NCBI RefSeq assembly: GCF_011745365.1
Contig: NW_024468913.1
Span: 1,116,001-1,180,000 of the forward strand
Direction of reading: 5' to 3'
DNA from: Cryphonectria parasitica EP155
Taxonomy: Eukaryota > Ascomycota > Sordariomycetes > Diaporthales > Cryphonectriaceae
DNA length: 64,000 nucleotides
Position 1 is the first letter of the stretch; each line of letters starts with the position of its first letter. The notes under the pieces were generated by a model. That model was not told where the DNA came from and ran no database searches. It saw nothing but the letters and a program-made list of their open reading frames with translations. A program made the translations under genes and the position numbers. Positions 51,045-62,984 of the stretch are shown one piece after another.

Positions 51045-53679
51045 ATGAGGCCCCTCTGGTCACTTCTCCGTGAGCAAACCCTCCCCCGACCTGTCGTGTG
51101 TGATCTGCATGTCTACCGCAGGCTTGGATGATGCTGACAAGTCGCAGTGCTTCTGCAGGCTCTCTCGCCGGTTTGGGCAGAGCACGACAAAGATCAAACC
51201 GTCACGACACCCCCGCCAGACATCATACATAGCCATGGAGAGTCCAGCCCTCCCGTCCGAGAGCCTGGCGCAGACCACGTCGATGCTGCCATCGCGAAAC
51301 TCTACGAGATCCACAACCCGGCCCATCACAAGCGGCGGAAGAAGACGGGCGTGCTCGGACTGATTGGGCAGCTGGCGTGGAAGGCCTTGCCGAGCCTACG
51401 AGCCAGCACGGCTCCCACAGAGGAGAGCGGGTCGAATAGTAAGATTGTCGACGCCCGACTGGTGGAAGCTGTCAGGCACCTGGAAGTGGCGACACACAAG
51501 AACAACTCAGATGCTCTGTTTCTTCTCGCGCAGATGAATTACTATGGCAACTACTCCCACCCGAGGGATTTCCACAAGGCATTTGATTACTATCAGCAGC
51601 TGGCATCGCTGAACGGGAACAGCTCCGCGCTGTACATGGTCGGGCTGATGTACTCGACTGGGGTTGGAGATGCGGTGCCCAAGGATCAGGCGAGAGCCTT
51701 GCTCTACTACACCTTTGCGGCGGTGCGAGGACACACACGGGCGGAGATGACTGTCGCCTCCCGCCACTGGACCGGCGTGGGCACGCCCAAGAGCTGCGAG
51801 ACTGCGGCCAAATACTACAAGCGTGTCGCGGACAAAGTCATGGACTGGTACCGATCCGGTCCCCCGGGCGGCATGAACTGGAACAGGGAAGGCTACCACA
51901 TCGCTGACGATTTTGGTGGTACATACGGCGAGGGAGCAAGCGTGTCCAGCTCCGGCATCAATGCCGTACGCCACCACCCGAATTCGGATGCCTATGCTGC
52001 CATCGAAGACATCATCGAGTACCTAAACCTCATGAGCAACAAGGGTGACTTCAAGTCGTCTTTCAACTTGGGAGCCATCTATTACGAGGGCCAGCGGGGC
52101 CTGGAGCGGAACCTGAAAGAGGCCGCCAAGTACTTCTTCATGGTGACTAAGATGTACTGGAAGAACGGGCGAGGCGACGAGAACCATAAGCCGGGCCTCG
52201 ATAAATACGCCGCCAAGGCAGCTGGCTATCTCGGGAGGATGTACATGCGAGGTGAAGGGGTACAGCAGGACTTCGACAGGGCCAAGTTCTGGTTTGAGCG
52301 AGGCCTGGAGCGCTCCGATGCGCAGTCCCAGTACTGCCTGGGGCTGATGATGCTTCATGGCTATGGCATACCCAAGAGCATCGCTCGGGCTACGGACTTG
52401 TTCAGATCAGCGGCCGAACAGGAGTACTCCCTGGCGCAGGTCCAGCTTGGTGTCCTGTTTCTGGACCGCGGCATGCCCGAGGACGTTCGTATTGCGAATG
52501 ATTACTTCGAGCTGGCAGCTAGGTACGGCAGCATCGAGGGCCAGTACTACCTCGCCGAGATGATCTATCACGGCATCGGTCGGGATAAGGCGTGTGCACA
52601 GGCTCTCGTATTATACAAGACGGTGGCAGAGAGGGCGGAACCTCTCGTCTCGTCTTGGACCGAGGCGAACATGGCGTATGAGGACGGCGACTACGAGCTT
52701 GCCTTGTTGGCATACCTCCATGCCGCGGAGGAGGGATACGAGTCTGCACAGAACAATGTTGCCTATCTCCTGGACACACGACAGTCGATGCTATCAGACG
52801 TTCTCGGCATCGGTGAGCCAAAATCACCAGCTCTCAACAATCCCAATCTGGCGCTCGTCTACTACACGCGGTCGTCGAGGCAAGGCAACATTGACTCTCT
52901 CGTCAAAATGGGCGACTACTACCTTGATGGGGTTGGAGTTGATCAGGATGTTGACAAGGCCGTCAAGTGCTACACCGGCGCCGCAGAGTACCAGCAATCG
53001 GCCCAGGCTCTGTTCAACCTCGGCTGGATGCATGAAAACGGGGTGGGATTGGACCAGGACTTCCATCTAGCTAAACGCTACTACGATCTCGCGCTCGCAA
53101 CGAACGAGGAGGCTTACCTACCTGTAAAGCTCAGTCTCCTCAAGCTCCGCGCCCGGAGCTACTGGAATACCTTCACGCACGGACGCATTAACTCCATTCA
53201 GGATGAGCCTGGTAAGTTGAACTGAAAGGAACCTTTTTACCATATGTGCTGGAGGTGATTTGCTAACGCAGAGCCCTGCAGAGACGACGAAGGACTGGTC
53301 CCTCAGCGAGTGGATCAACAACTTCGTCCAAGAAGAGTACTACTACTACGACGACGGCTTGTACGACGATATCTACGACGACACCATGCCAGGAGGCGAC
53401 GATCCTCACTACCACGGTGTCGATGATGACGAGGGCCTAGTAGACACTGTGATCATTATGGGAATAGCCATCTCCCTCGCATTTTTTGTCTACTACAGAC
53501 AACAGCGCGAGCGAGCTCTGCAAGCCCGGCGCCAGGGAGATCAGCAGCAACAGGGAGGCAACGCCGGTGGTGCTGCTGCTCCGGCACCCGCACCGCCAGC
53601 GCAGGATAACGGTGGCTTCTTCCCGCCTGCAGGCGATCCAAACTTTGCGAACTGGGCTGCTGGCGGCGTTGGTCATTGA
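51045..53679 (+). CDS. Sel1-repeat ERAD protein, Hrd3/SEL1L-like
   Basis: Three exons: 51045-51069, 51148-53211 and 53282-53679, giving 828 residues. The 25-nt first exon joins to give MRPLWSLLLLLQALSPVWA, a good signal peptide. From about residue 100 to 690, many Sel1-like repeats follow the AxxxLGxMYxxGxGV pattern (for example MYSTGVGDAVPKDQARALLY, GRMYMRGEGVQQDFDRAKFW, GWMHENGVGLDQDFHLAKRY). A Tyr/Asp-rich segment (YYYYDDGLYDDIYDD, about 716-730) precedes one membrane helix at 752-768, then a Gln/Pro/Ala-rich tail. This matches Hrd3, which with the Hrd1 ubiquitin ligase recognises misfolded glycoproteins in the ER lumen for degradation. Topology is inferred: lumenal repeats and a short cytosolic tail. 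Confidence 0.88.
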
Positions 53680-54026
53680 TGCATGCTAGTGATGATCATT
53701 CTCACAGTCTCGAGTAGAGTAGAGCAGAGCAGAGAAGAGCAGACATTGAAATCGAGCATGGGCGTTCTGGTCTTTCTGCTTGTACATAAAAGTAGTTCTT
53801 CTTTTCTATGGGGCGCGGTAGGGTGTAGCTTTAGTAATAGCGCTAAAATGAGACCCCTGCACCGCGACTTCTCTATTCATCGCTTTTAATATCACTAGAC
53901 GTGTAACTCGTACTTGAACCTGTGCTGTGCAGTCCACCACGATACACTGTCCTAAAATTCCAGCCATGGATCTATTAACCTCCTTGGGCGTTACCTGAAA
54001 CCTACTGCATCCATCTGTCATTCATC
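53680..54026. other. Short intergenic region between co-directional genes
   Basis: 347 bases with an AGAGC-type simple repeat at about 53712-53740, just after the Hrd3-like stop. It must hold the 3' end of that gene and the promoter of the next. Nothing else seen. Confidence 0.55.
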
Positions 54027-55081
54027 ATGTCCACACCATCCGCTAAGCGTCGACGCGTCGATGCAGCAAACGCGGTTCTCAGGAAACCCTTCCATTCACC
54101 CGTTATCAGGCGGCCCGGCGCAGGCACTGGCGAGAGTTTCGGCTCACCAACAACCGCAACAAGCAGGACGCCAGACGCAACAACGGGTGGTGCGCCATCA
54201 CAGCTGGGTGCTTACTCACCCAGCTCACCCTCGACGCTGCGACAGCCAGGTGCAGCAGCCTCAGCAGCACGAGGCGTGAGGCCGGCCAGGTCCCTTACTG
54301 CCCTGCGGCAGACACCTGCTGCTGCCAACGCCAGGACATCGTTGTCTCCACTGCTTAAGTTCAAGACGCCTCTGCTGTCGAATAGTAACAGCAGCAGCAG
54401 AGGCAGCGCCCTGAAGAGAAAGAAGACCTCTGGCATGGCCGCGACAGAAGGAGGGGACGACAACGACGACGACGACGACCACGGCCATGGCCATGGCCAC
54501 CACGGCGCCGCGGGTCTCCTCGCACTCGTGGGATCACACAGCCACGCCGCCTCAGACGCAGTCATCAAGGACCTCGATCGCCAGCTTGAGACCGCGCGGC
54601 AGGCAAGGCGCATTGAGGAAGCCTCGGCGCGGCGGCGGCCCGGGGAGGCGGTCGACCAGGAGCTGCGGGATCTGGTCGCCAGGTGGAAGGGGGCGGGCAG
54701 GCTAGCTGCGGAGGAGATGTTTGAGATTGTGAGGGAGAGGGTGGAGGGGGCGGGCGGCACGAGGGCATGGAGGGATATGAGGAGGAGGCAGATGGAGGGC
54801 TGGAGGGGGGGATGGGATGAGGTGGAGAAAGGGGGCAGAGGGGACGATGACGGTGACAACGATGGAGATGATAGAGTCGAGGAGGGAGAAGAGGAGGAGA
54901 AGGAGGATGAAGAGGATGAATCCGTGAGTGCGAGTGTCTCGGTCCCGACGAGGGTGCGCCATCTGATCATTGCTGACCCCCTACGTGCCAGGAATTCAAT
55001 ATGGCGGAGATGCTTCTAAGTCTGAATATAGACTCCTCGCTGTTAGGCTACGACGAGGAAGAGGAGAAATGGATCGACTGA
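54027..55081 (+). CDS. Sfr1/Mei5/Dds20-like recombination mediator subunit
   Basis: Two exons, 54027-54923 and 54992-55081, are joined in phase 0 (GTGAGT..GCCAG), giving 328 residues. The N-terminus opens with a nuclear-localisation-type cluster (AKRRR) and about 120 Ser/Thr/Pro-rich residues containing FKTPLL. A helical region at about 180-260 (DLDRQLETARQARRIEEAS, AEEMFEIVRERVEGAGG) and the closing segment EFNMAEMLLSLNIDSSLLGYD followed by KWID are the Sfr1/Mei5 family signature. With Swi5, this protein stabilises Rad51 and Dmc1 filaments in recombination. Two lineage-specific inserts are odd: an Asp run followed by HGHGHGHHG (about 144-162), and a Glu/Asp stretch just before the intron. 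Confidence 0.8.
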
Positions 55082-55754
55082 GCCCCCAAACTTGTCCCCG
55101 TTGCCTCTCATGGTCATTGGCGCCGCACTGATTTGGAAATGCAGCGCAACGGGCATTGTTATCCACCCACCAACACTGATTGACGAAACAAACAAGTCAA
55201 ATGGAGAGGGGAACTCTGGCAAAAGGATAGAAATGGCTGCTTTAGGACCGAGTCGCACGCTTCCCTGGCGATATGTCTCCATCTTGAAGGTGAACGCTCC
55301 TGATGACCAATATACACGAGATGCTCGAAATGATTATCGAGCAGTCCTTCTGGATATCATCCCAGTGCCTCCATGCTGAACTCGGCGTGGATAATATGTT
55401 GGTCTCCTTTGATCATGATAGGCGCATGTATGGCTGAATAAATCCTTCATTATTTAGGCGGCTGGGCCTCCTATTTGATCAGACACTACGAGGATCTGAG
55501 GACCGCTTTGAGGCATTCATAGTATCAAGGCACAACACTCAAGCTTGGCTTGTAACGCAATAGTTCGAACTTGTTGGGTTCATTGTGAAGACAATCGTGC
55601 CATCTTACAAGGGCGTTGACTTCATACCATTAAAGACACTTCGACTTCCTGCCATCTTTTCAGCAGTCTGTCTCCTTTATCTTTCCGTGAGACGTGATTT
55701 CCACATAAACCATTACCAACATAAGATTCATCACGTGTGCCGATCCTTCTCACC
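55082..55754. other. Spacer between convergent 3' ends
   Basis: 673 bases between the Sfr1-like and Psg1-like stop codons. No gene or defined element recognised. Confidence 0.55.
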
Positions 55755-57037
55755 TCAAGCCCTCTCCCTCCTCTGCCTCTCCATCTCCTCCCTGAACGCA
55801 TTGCCGCCCTGCTGGCGCGGGAACTGCTCACTCGTCGGCGTGCCCGCCAGGCTTCCCAGCCCATCACTGTCCCTCCTGACGTGTCCACGCCCACCACCCA
55901 TCCTGATGTCCCGGGCGTCCTCGTCATAGTGGTAGTCCCTCTGTCCATCATAGTTCCTGGGCTCATCGCGGTACATGTGCTCCTCGGGGACGTTGTCCAT
56001 CATACGGATGTTGTGCATGGCACGCTTCTTGCTGCCCCTCATCGTCATCCTCTTGGCGCGGCTCTTGGCGATGCCGTAGCCGCGCCGCCCGCGAGACATG
56101 AGATTACCGACGTCAATCTTGCGCGTCTTGCGGTTCCACATACACACGCCGCAGATCATGATGAGACAGAAACCGAACACAACCGGCAGGCCGATAAACA
56201 GAGCCGCGCCCTTTGGGAGCGTGGGGGACGCCTGGTGGTACGTGGGCGCCTTGGTGACAAGGACGGTCGGGCCGGGGTAGGTCTTGGTGACGGTTTCGCC
56301 GTCTGAGCCCAGGGCGTTGATGGTCAACGTGACATTAACGGCGTTGCCGTTGCCCTTGGACAGATAACTACTGCCAGGTGTCCAGGCGTAGTAGGACCAC
56401 GAAGCCTTGATGTCGTCGGACGTGAAGGCGTCGTCGCCTGCCACGCCTGTTGTGCTGTTGATGTAGGTACCGGTGACAGTCACCTGGGTAGTGTTGAGGA
56501 CGGAGGGATCCCAAGTAACTGGTTACATCCTGTCAGTCATAGCTCTCGAAGAGGGGAAGGAGGACGCCATTGACTCCGGGGGGGAGGCAGGAACCAGATC
56601 GACGACATACCGTAGTACGTAGTACCCACATAGAGTGAGCTGTTCTTGGCGGGCTCACAGAAGGGCACGTAGTCGCCATCTGTATTGCTGCACACGAGGA
56701 AGGATCCCTTGCCCTTCTTGTTGGAGGCCGTCGGCTCTGCGGCAGCGGTGCCGCTGCTCGTGGTCAGCTCGCCGTACTCAGTCCGTGTGAGGACTGTCGC
56801 GGTGAGCACAGTGGGTATGGCTGAGAGCGTCGTCGTGGAGCCATCTGATACGGTGACGACCGGCGTTACGGTGGTGGGCATGCCGGTCTTGTCGACGCTC
56901 ACCCACGCGTCTGTGGCCTCAGCCCGAAGCTCGAGGGCGGGCGTGACGGCGGGCGCTGGCACGGCCTCGACAGCCCCGAGGAGGAGGGTGGTAGTAGTTG
57001 CTGCTGCTGCTGCGAGCAGCTTTGCTGAGGAAAACAT
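55755..57037 (-). CDS. Single-pass secretory-pathway membrane protein, Psg1-like
   Basis: Two exons, 57037-56611 and 56518-55755, with a GTATGT..ACCAG intron, give 396 residues. The N-terminus is a signal peptide (cleavage likely near VEA at 23-25). Ser/Thr-rich ectodomain sequence follows with a conserved-looking centre: SFLVCSNTDGDYVPFC, VGTTYYVTWDPS and GPTVLVTKAP. One membrane helix lies at about 247-270 (GAALFIGLPVVFGFCLIMI) and is followed at once by NRKTRKIDVGN and a long basic, then Arg/Asp/Gly-rich cytosolic tail. I recall this layout from fungal relatives of yeast Psg1 (YKL077W), which stabilises the plasma-membrane proton ATPase Pma1 in the Golgi. The family link is tentative. A G12 run at 57089-57100 lies about 50 nt before the start. 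Confidence 0.7.
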
Positions 57038-59723
57038 CTTTTCTCGTTGTGTTTCTTACTGGAAGCTTGATGTGGGATAAGACGTTTTGGGGGGGGGGGG
57101 TTCCGTTTCAAACACGGTCGATGCGCTTCATGCGTTCACGATAGAGAAGCGAGCGTGGGGCTCCAGAAGAATCTCAATTAGACCAGTAGAAAGAAACGAG
57201 TGGCAGCTCCAAGTGAGCCTTGAAGAGAAAAAGAAAAAAAGGAGGATCTCTGTCAGGAGGGCAGCTCTACTCCTATAATAAGCAAGGGGAAGAAGGGCCG
57301 AGCGGTCGCGTCCAGTTTTCTCTGTGGAAGGTTCACCCCCTTGAGAAGCTTCTATGAACGGGCCGCATGTGGTAGTAGGAAGAAGGCGCTACTGGGTTGC
57401 CTGGGGTGCTCGCGGAAATGAGCCCCAGGGGTACCTGCCATAGCCCAACCTTCACCGTAGCACTGAGCGCACCGTTGGCAGGGGTCCCTGTGGGGGAATA
57501 AACGGCGGTAAAGAAACACCATCCCAGCGCATGCAGGTACAGGCCCACCTGAGCTAGCATCCGTGCAGCAAACTCGATGCGCATCACAAGGCTGAAGATC
57601 TGCAACCGTATCGCTCCAGGGCGATTAACTCGTATCTCATTTTCGGCTTCCGTCAGCCTCACCATCAGAACGTGCAGGGTATTTTGGGAAATTCATAGTC
57701 TCCTACTTCTACTCCTATGTAGTTGCAACTGAGACTCTTTACCAATAGATTCATCACTGGAAGAAGAAAAAAAGGGCTATTTAAACCGATGCGGACAGGA
57801 AAAGGAATACACATGCTTACCTCTCGAAGGATGGCCAAGAGCAGCCTTGGTAACAAAGATGAATTGATGAAATGAATACAACTTATAATGCATGCATTAA
57901 GAAATTATTGAAGCTGAACCAACAAATCATCTCTGTCTACTTTAGGTAGCTACATGATCGCAAGGCAGAGTTACTACCATATGAAGTCGTGTGTGGGTTG
58001 CAAAACACTGAGATAGACCAAATCGCTGCTCTACTTGATCTTGTAATCATGCAAAAACGAAGCAAGATAAGAAGAGATGAGAAAACCCTTGTGACCCAAG
58101 GATATAGTGAAGAATCAGAGGATGGTGGCCACTGGCGTCGTCCTCAGTGTATACTGGGGCCAAGGAGAAAATACAACTACTCATGGCGATAAAGACTATC
58201 TCAATGCCACTTTGAAGACACCAAATGCACCAAGATATAAGATATAAATATAGTGGTACGTGTGCACTCTGATATCGAATTTCCCATTGTGAGACAGCAC
58301 TCGGCACTTTCACAGCCAGGAAGGTTTGAATGTCATGGCCACGGCTTGTACCTACAGTGATAACCACAGATTCTGCTACAGGTCTTCTCATTACACTGCA
58401 AAAAGTACACGGTATGTACCGAAACGTAATAGAGAGGTATAAGGAAGTATAATCACAGCCCACGCACCTATGCCCTGTCCTCTAACAAGGCCACAGACAA
58501 TTTGTTATCTCGAGCCGCTGAAGATACCCCGCCAGGCCAGTGCCAGAATAGACTTTTTGGACCTTTGGCGTGGAAAAAGTCGAAGAGGCAGTTTAACAGA
58601 CAACTGTCCTTGCTTTTAAATAGAAAGGAGAGGAGTAACAGTAGTGGAGTGAATACTGTTGCTCATCAGCAGTAAGTAAAACGAGGAATGGTAATTATAT
58701 CATTGCGTTACCATTACCCGAGACATTGGCAAAATTGTGCGGTGCATAAGGATAAAACAAGTCGTGTGCAAGAGTAGTAAGAGAAGGACTTTCGAGCAGA
58801 GGTCCAGGAGGAGTGAAGGTTATTCTTGAGCCAGGGCGAACAATTGGACACCGAGAGGCTTCCCTAGGCGATGCATTAAGAAACTTTGTTGGGTCTTCGG
58901 TCTTGAGCAAACGATGACCTCCAGACAGGGTATGGCTCTAAGAAGACGAGGACAGGTGAGGAAAGACAAGAATATGAGACACAAAGAAAGTATAGAGGGA
59001 ATGCCACTGCTGTCAAGGAACGGCCTCAAGCAAGCCGGTCTTCTTCAACGGGGAAATACGCAAAGCTCGAACGACATAGTCAACCCGCAGGTTCGAATAA
59101 GAAGTAGAAGCTTTGCACCACAGGAATCAACGCCCACAGAAGCATCAATGCGATTGCTCAGCTCCTCTGTAGTCGAGTGTGATAAGAGTGTGATAGCTAG
59201 CGTCCTCGTTAGGATTTGCGAGGGTAGAAGGAGAGGATTACAAAGACGTAAGCGCGGCCGCACTCATCCGTTGCTCAATGTTGTCCTTCATAATACAACG
59301 AAAATCCGCAGGTTCGCAGCGGGCTGTGCGAGCTCTCAATATCAGCTAACGAGCCATTTCTATCGGCACTGTACCAGTGCTCCTTGGCCTCAAGAGTTTG
59401 TGGAAGGTGCAGGTGGCCACCTGAGGTTGGAAGCAAGGTGCTGTCTCAGCCGGCGCCTACTGGTGCCAGCAGAGATGTAGCGAGCCCATGCATGAATTAA
59501 AGGACAGATCGATAATCTCCAAGATTATGCCACTGGAGACGGAATTTGCGGTGATGGGTGATTATGGCTCATCCATCTCAAGTGCCATTTCTTCGGGTAT
59601 CTAGAATTCGATGCTGAGCCTATGTTGCTCCATCTTGTGGCTTATGCGGCCGATCCAAGCATCCCTTGTAAGCCAACAAAGTCTCGGACCCTGTTCGCCT
59701 CCCAAGATCAGCCTTGTGTGCGC
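57038..59723. other. Long gene-poor spacer
   Basis: 2.69 kb without a convincing gene. It holds a G12 run (57089-57100). A 110-codon minus-strand ATG frame (57333-57665) and a 188-codon basic plus-strand frame (58914-59480) have no recognisable domain or clear splice context. Confidence 0.45.
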
Positions 59724-60711
59724 TCATCCATACTTGTCATGCTTGTTCTTGACCTTCAAATCAAGCAACCTCTCATGATAGTCGCCCTCCCGCCTCGCCT
59801 TCTTCAGCATCTTGACCTCGTCCTCTTCTAGCCTCCTGCCCACGGCCTCCTCCAGCTCCTTTCTGCTAATCTTCTCCCTGGCCTTCTCCTCCTTGCTGGC
59901 CCTTAAGCGCGGCTTGAACCGCGCCTGCATGCGTATGCGCAGCGTCGTGTCGAAGTTCATCTCGGTCGCGTCGCCCCTGACCTCGGGCAGCGCGTTGGCG
60001 CGGGATGACTTTGAGGCCTGGACGGTGAGGTACGTATCACGCAGCGTCTGCACCTGAAAGGTCCCGGGTGTGTCGGCCGTCGCGATCAAGACAAAGGACT
60101 CGAGTGGAGAGATGGCCTCGGTGGTGGCAGTGAGTATACCGTACTTGTCGCAACCCAGAAATCTATCATTCAAGGGAGTTTTCGTCAGCCATTTCCAACC
60201 ACCAGCCCAGTACATGGACTCAATGACCGACTAATCAACCATTCCACCAGAAGCGACAACAACGAGGCTTCGGTACGAATACTTACTTGCCATGATGCCC
60301 CTTGAAACGGTGATTCTCCGTCCCGGCGATCCGATTCGCGACCCAGACCATGCGCACATCATGTGGCTCTGCGGTGGCCGGGTTGTCCTCGACCATGTTC
60401 TCGACGGGCAGCGTGAACACCTTCCCGTTGGCATCGCAAGCGAGGGCTGTCACGGGTTCGGTGGGGAGGACGAAGAGGACCGGGCCCGAGACGTCGGAGA
60501 CGATGTCGGCCGAAACCCAGCTGTCGTCGTTCTGAACGTTGTCATCCTCCTGTCTCTGCTGCTTCCTTGCCGACGCTGTGGCCGTCTCTGCCCCCCTGGC
60601 TGCCTTGTTGGTATCGTTAAGGGTGGAGGCGTCGTCGTCCGCATCATCTCGGGCCTCCCGCTTGCGCTTCTTTTGTTTCTTGTCGCCCTTGAAGCTCAGG
60701 GGCTTCACCAT
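59724..60711 (-). CDS. FRG1-like actin-bundling / RNA-associated protein
   Basis: Two exons, 60711-60287 and 60162-59724, joined by a 124-nt GTAAGT..GATAG intron, give 287 residues. The start is ATG 60711 (MVKPLSFKGDKKQKKRKR), with the family's basic N-terminal nuclear signal. After an acidic linker comes the FRG1 beta-trefoil core: GPVLFVLPTEPVTALACDANGK, then HHGKFLGCDKYG across the splice junction, and SPLESFVLIATADTPGTFQVQ. The C-terminal third is charged and helical, ending LLDLKVKNKHDKYG, also typical of FRG1. Vertebrate FRG1 is nucleolar, associates with spliceosomes and bundles actin; the fungal role is inferred. Confidence 0.88.
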
Positions 60712-61551
60712 CGCGCAGGACAGCTGAAACGGGGGTCTCCAAGGCGGACGGGTCGTCAAAAAAGGGGCGAAGGAGGCCTCGAGGTCTCGCCTGTTGGGCA
60801 GCCACCCGGTGTCAAATCGAGTCGTATCTCGTCGCGTTCGTCCGGTGGGATGAGACCAATGTCTTTGTGTGCGCGCGCGTGGGGGTTACCTCTTTGGTTA
60901 CTATCGTGGTCAGAGCCCTCGTGGATAACCAGGATCGTTGGAAATGAGGCCAAAGGGGTGGGGCGTTGGGCAGCAGAGCTTAAAATCGTAGGATTTTAGG
61001 ATTTAGAGGTGGATTCTCTTTTCCTTTCTTTACCTTTCGGTATCGTCGAGAGAGGAGCTGGTGGTCGAAGCTCTCGATAATGCTATGGTAGGTGCACGCC
61101 CTTGGTTCTCTATGGTTGTGGTTCTAGAGGCTTGCAGGGGGTAGGGGTAGTGGCTTGAGGCTCTGTAGGGTAGTACTGTACAGTAACCTGCACCCATGAA
61201 GCGTTGTACCGAGTGACTGGGATACCTCTTCCTTACACCTGAGTCTAGCAACGTATCCTAGGTGCTATGGTTATGTAAGCTTGCCGGTTATCTTCGGACG
61301 TTTGTGTACTGTTAGTTGCAGGCAGGGCTCTACAGAGGGTGGGTTTATGACTACATAGAGGATAGAGGATAAGTTCATCCTCGTAGTTGAAACGCGTGAT
61401 CCCAGATCTGCTTCTTACTTGTCCCTCTCTTGAATTCTGGTGCAGTCTTCGGAACTGATCCCGCAGTGCTATTCCAGAAACAGAAGAAAACAGAAGGAAA
61501 GAAAAGTAGAAATCCAGAAGAAAGAAGCAAGGGAGAAAAAGTAGAGAAAGG
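60712..61551. promoter_or_regulatory. Divergent intergenic region, FRG1-like / dioxygenase-like
   Basis: 840 bases between outward-facing starts, containing both promoters. An ACGCGT word occurs at about 61392. The 100 bases before the dioxygenase-like ATG are A/G-rich. No other element recognised. Confidence 0.5.
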
Positions 61552-62984
61552 ATGGCCCCCATCGCGCAGGCGGTTACGGTCTCGCTCGAGGAGCTAAAGA
61601 AAGGTCTGTTCCTCCTCCTTCAATCTCGCCACCCATACACGCACGCTCCTACGCACGAACCCACCAAACCCACACCCAACGCCTTTGCCATATGGTGCCA
61701 TGTATTATTGTTCTTGGGCCAGTGGAGGCGGCTAACGCGACATCTGGCCAGGCTCTGTTCCCTTCAGCACGCTCCAGGAGGCATTCGGCCCGGAGTCGCT
61801 GGGGATTCTCGTCGTCAATGACGTACCGCCCGAGTTCGCCAATCTGCGACGCCATGTACTGTCATACTCGTCCTTTCTTGGGAATCTGCCCAAGTCCGAG
61901 CTAGGTACGTATCTTTGTGTGTATCTCTTACTATCTGAAACACGGGATTAAAGGGACGGAGGAGGAATGGAGGTGCAGAAGGGGGGGGGGGCGTGGGGGG
62001 CATGAAGTTATCTCGAAGACGGATTGATAACACACACTTATCCACACACTCACTTACTCACACATCACAGATAAGCTCGAGAATGAGAAGGCAAAGTATC
62101 TTACTGGTTGGTCGCTGGGCAAGGAGACGCTCAAGAACGGTCAGGTAGACAACCTCAAGGGCTCGTTCTACGCCAACTGCGCCTTCTACATCGACCCGGA
62201 GCTGTCGTGCGCGGCGCCCACAGGGGAATACAACGAGGAAAACTTCCCCGAGTACCTCAGCCCTAACATATGGCCCAGCGAGGCCGTGCTCCCTGGCATG
62301 CGTGCCGCTGTCGAGGAGCTGTGCAGGCTCATCATCGACGTCGCGGTGCTGGTTGCGGGCGCGTGTGACAGCTTCGCCGAGCAGGAGATCCCGGGCTACC
62401 CAGCGGCGTATCTACAGCGTATGATGGCTGGCTCTATGACCACCAAGGCGAGACTGCTGCATTACTTCCCAGAACCGGCTGGCGCTGCTGCTACTGCTGC
62501 TGCCCCGGCGTCGGAGGGTGACGAGGATGACTGGTGCGCCACGCACCTGGACCACGGCTGCCTCACAGGCCTGACGTCGGCCATGTTCGTTGACGAGGGC
62601 GCCGCCGACCCGACGGTGCCCAAGTTCGAGCCGTCTTTGCCGGAAGCGCTGCAGCCCCTCGACGAGCTCGAGTCCTCGCCAGACCCGGCGGCCGGGCTGT
62701 ACATCAAGTCCCGCACAGGGCAGACGGTGCAGGTGAAGATCCCGCGCGACTGCATCGCGTTCCAGACGGGCGAGGCGCTGGAGCAGATCACAGACGGGCG
62801 GTTCAAGGCTGTGCCGCACTTTGTGCGCGGGGCCAGGGCGACGGGGCCCGGTGCTGCGAGGGTAGCGCGGAATACGTTGGCCGTCTTCACGCAGCCGAAC
62901 CTGGACGAGGTGGTGGATCGCGGGCGGGGCATCACGTTTGGGGAGTTTGCGAGGGGCATCGTGGCGAAAAATACGGTTTCTTGA
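61552..62984 (+). CDS. 2-oxoglutarate/Fe(II) dioxygenase-like (isopenicillin N synthase fold)
   Basis: Three exons: 61552-61603, 61752-61904 and 62071-62984. The joins KKG-SVPFSTLQEAFG and SEL-DKLENEK keep one frame and give 372 residues. The introns are long for this window (148 and 166 nt), and the second contains a G11 run (61981-61991). The N-terminal part (LGILVVNDVPPEF) matches the opening of the clavaminate/IPNS superfamily. A double-stranded beta-helix follows with an HxD pair, His227 and Asp229 in THLDHGCLTG, a plausible distal His318 (AVPHFVRG) and Arg335 (VARNTLAVF) for 2-oxoglutarate. The metal triad is therefore present. Substrate is unknown. A poly-Ala/acidic insert lies before the HxD motif (about 203-220). 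There is no signal peptide. Confidence 0.85.

Noticed and set aside
58914..59480. 188-codon basic open frame
   Set aside because: Biased Arg/Ser composition, overlapping frames on the other strand and no recognisable domain.
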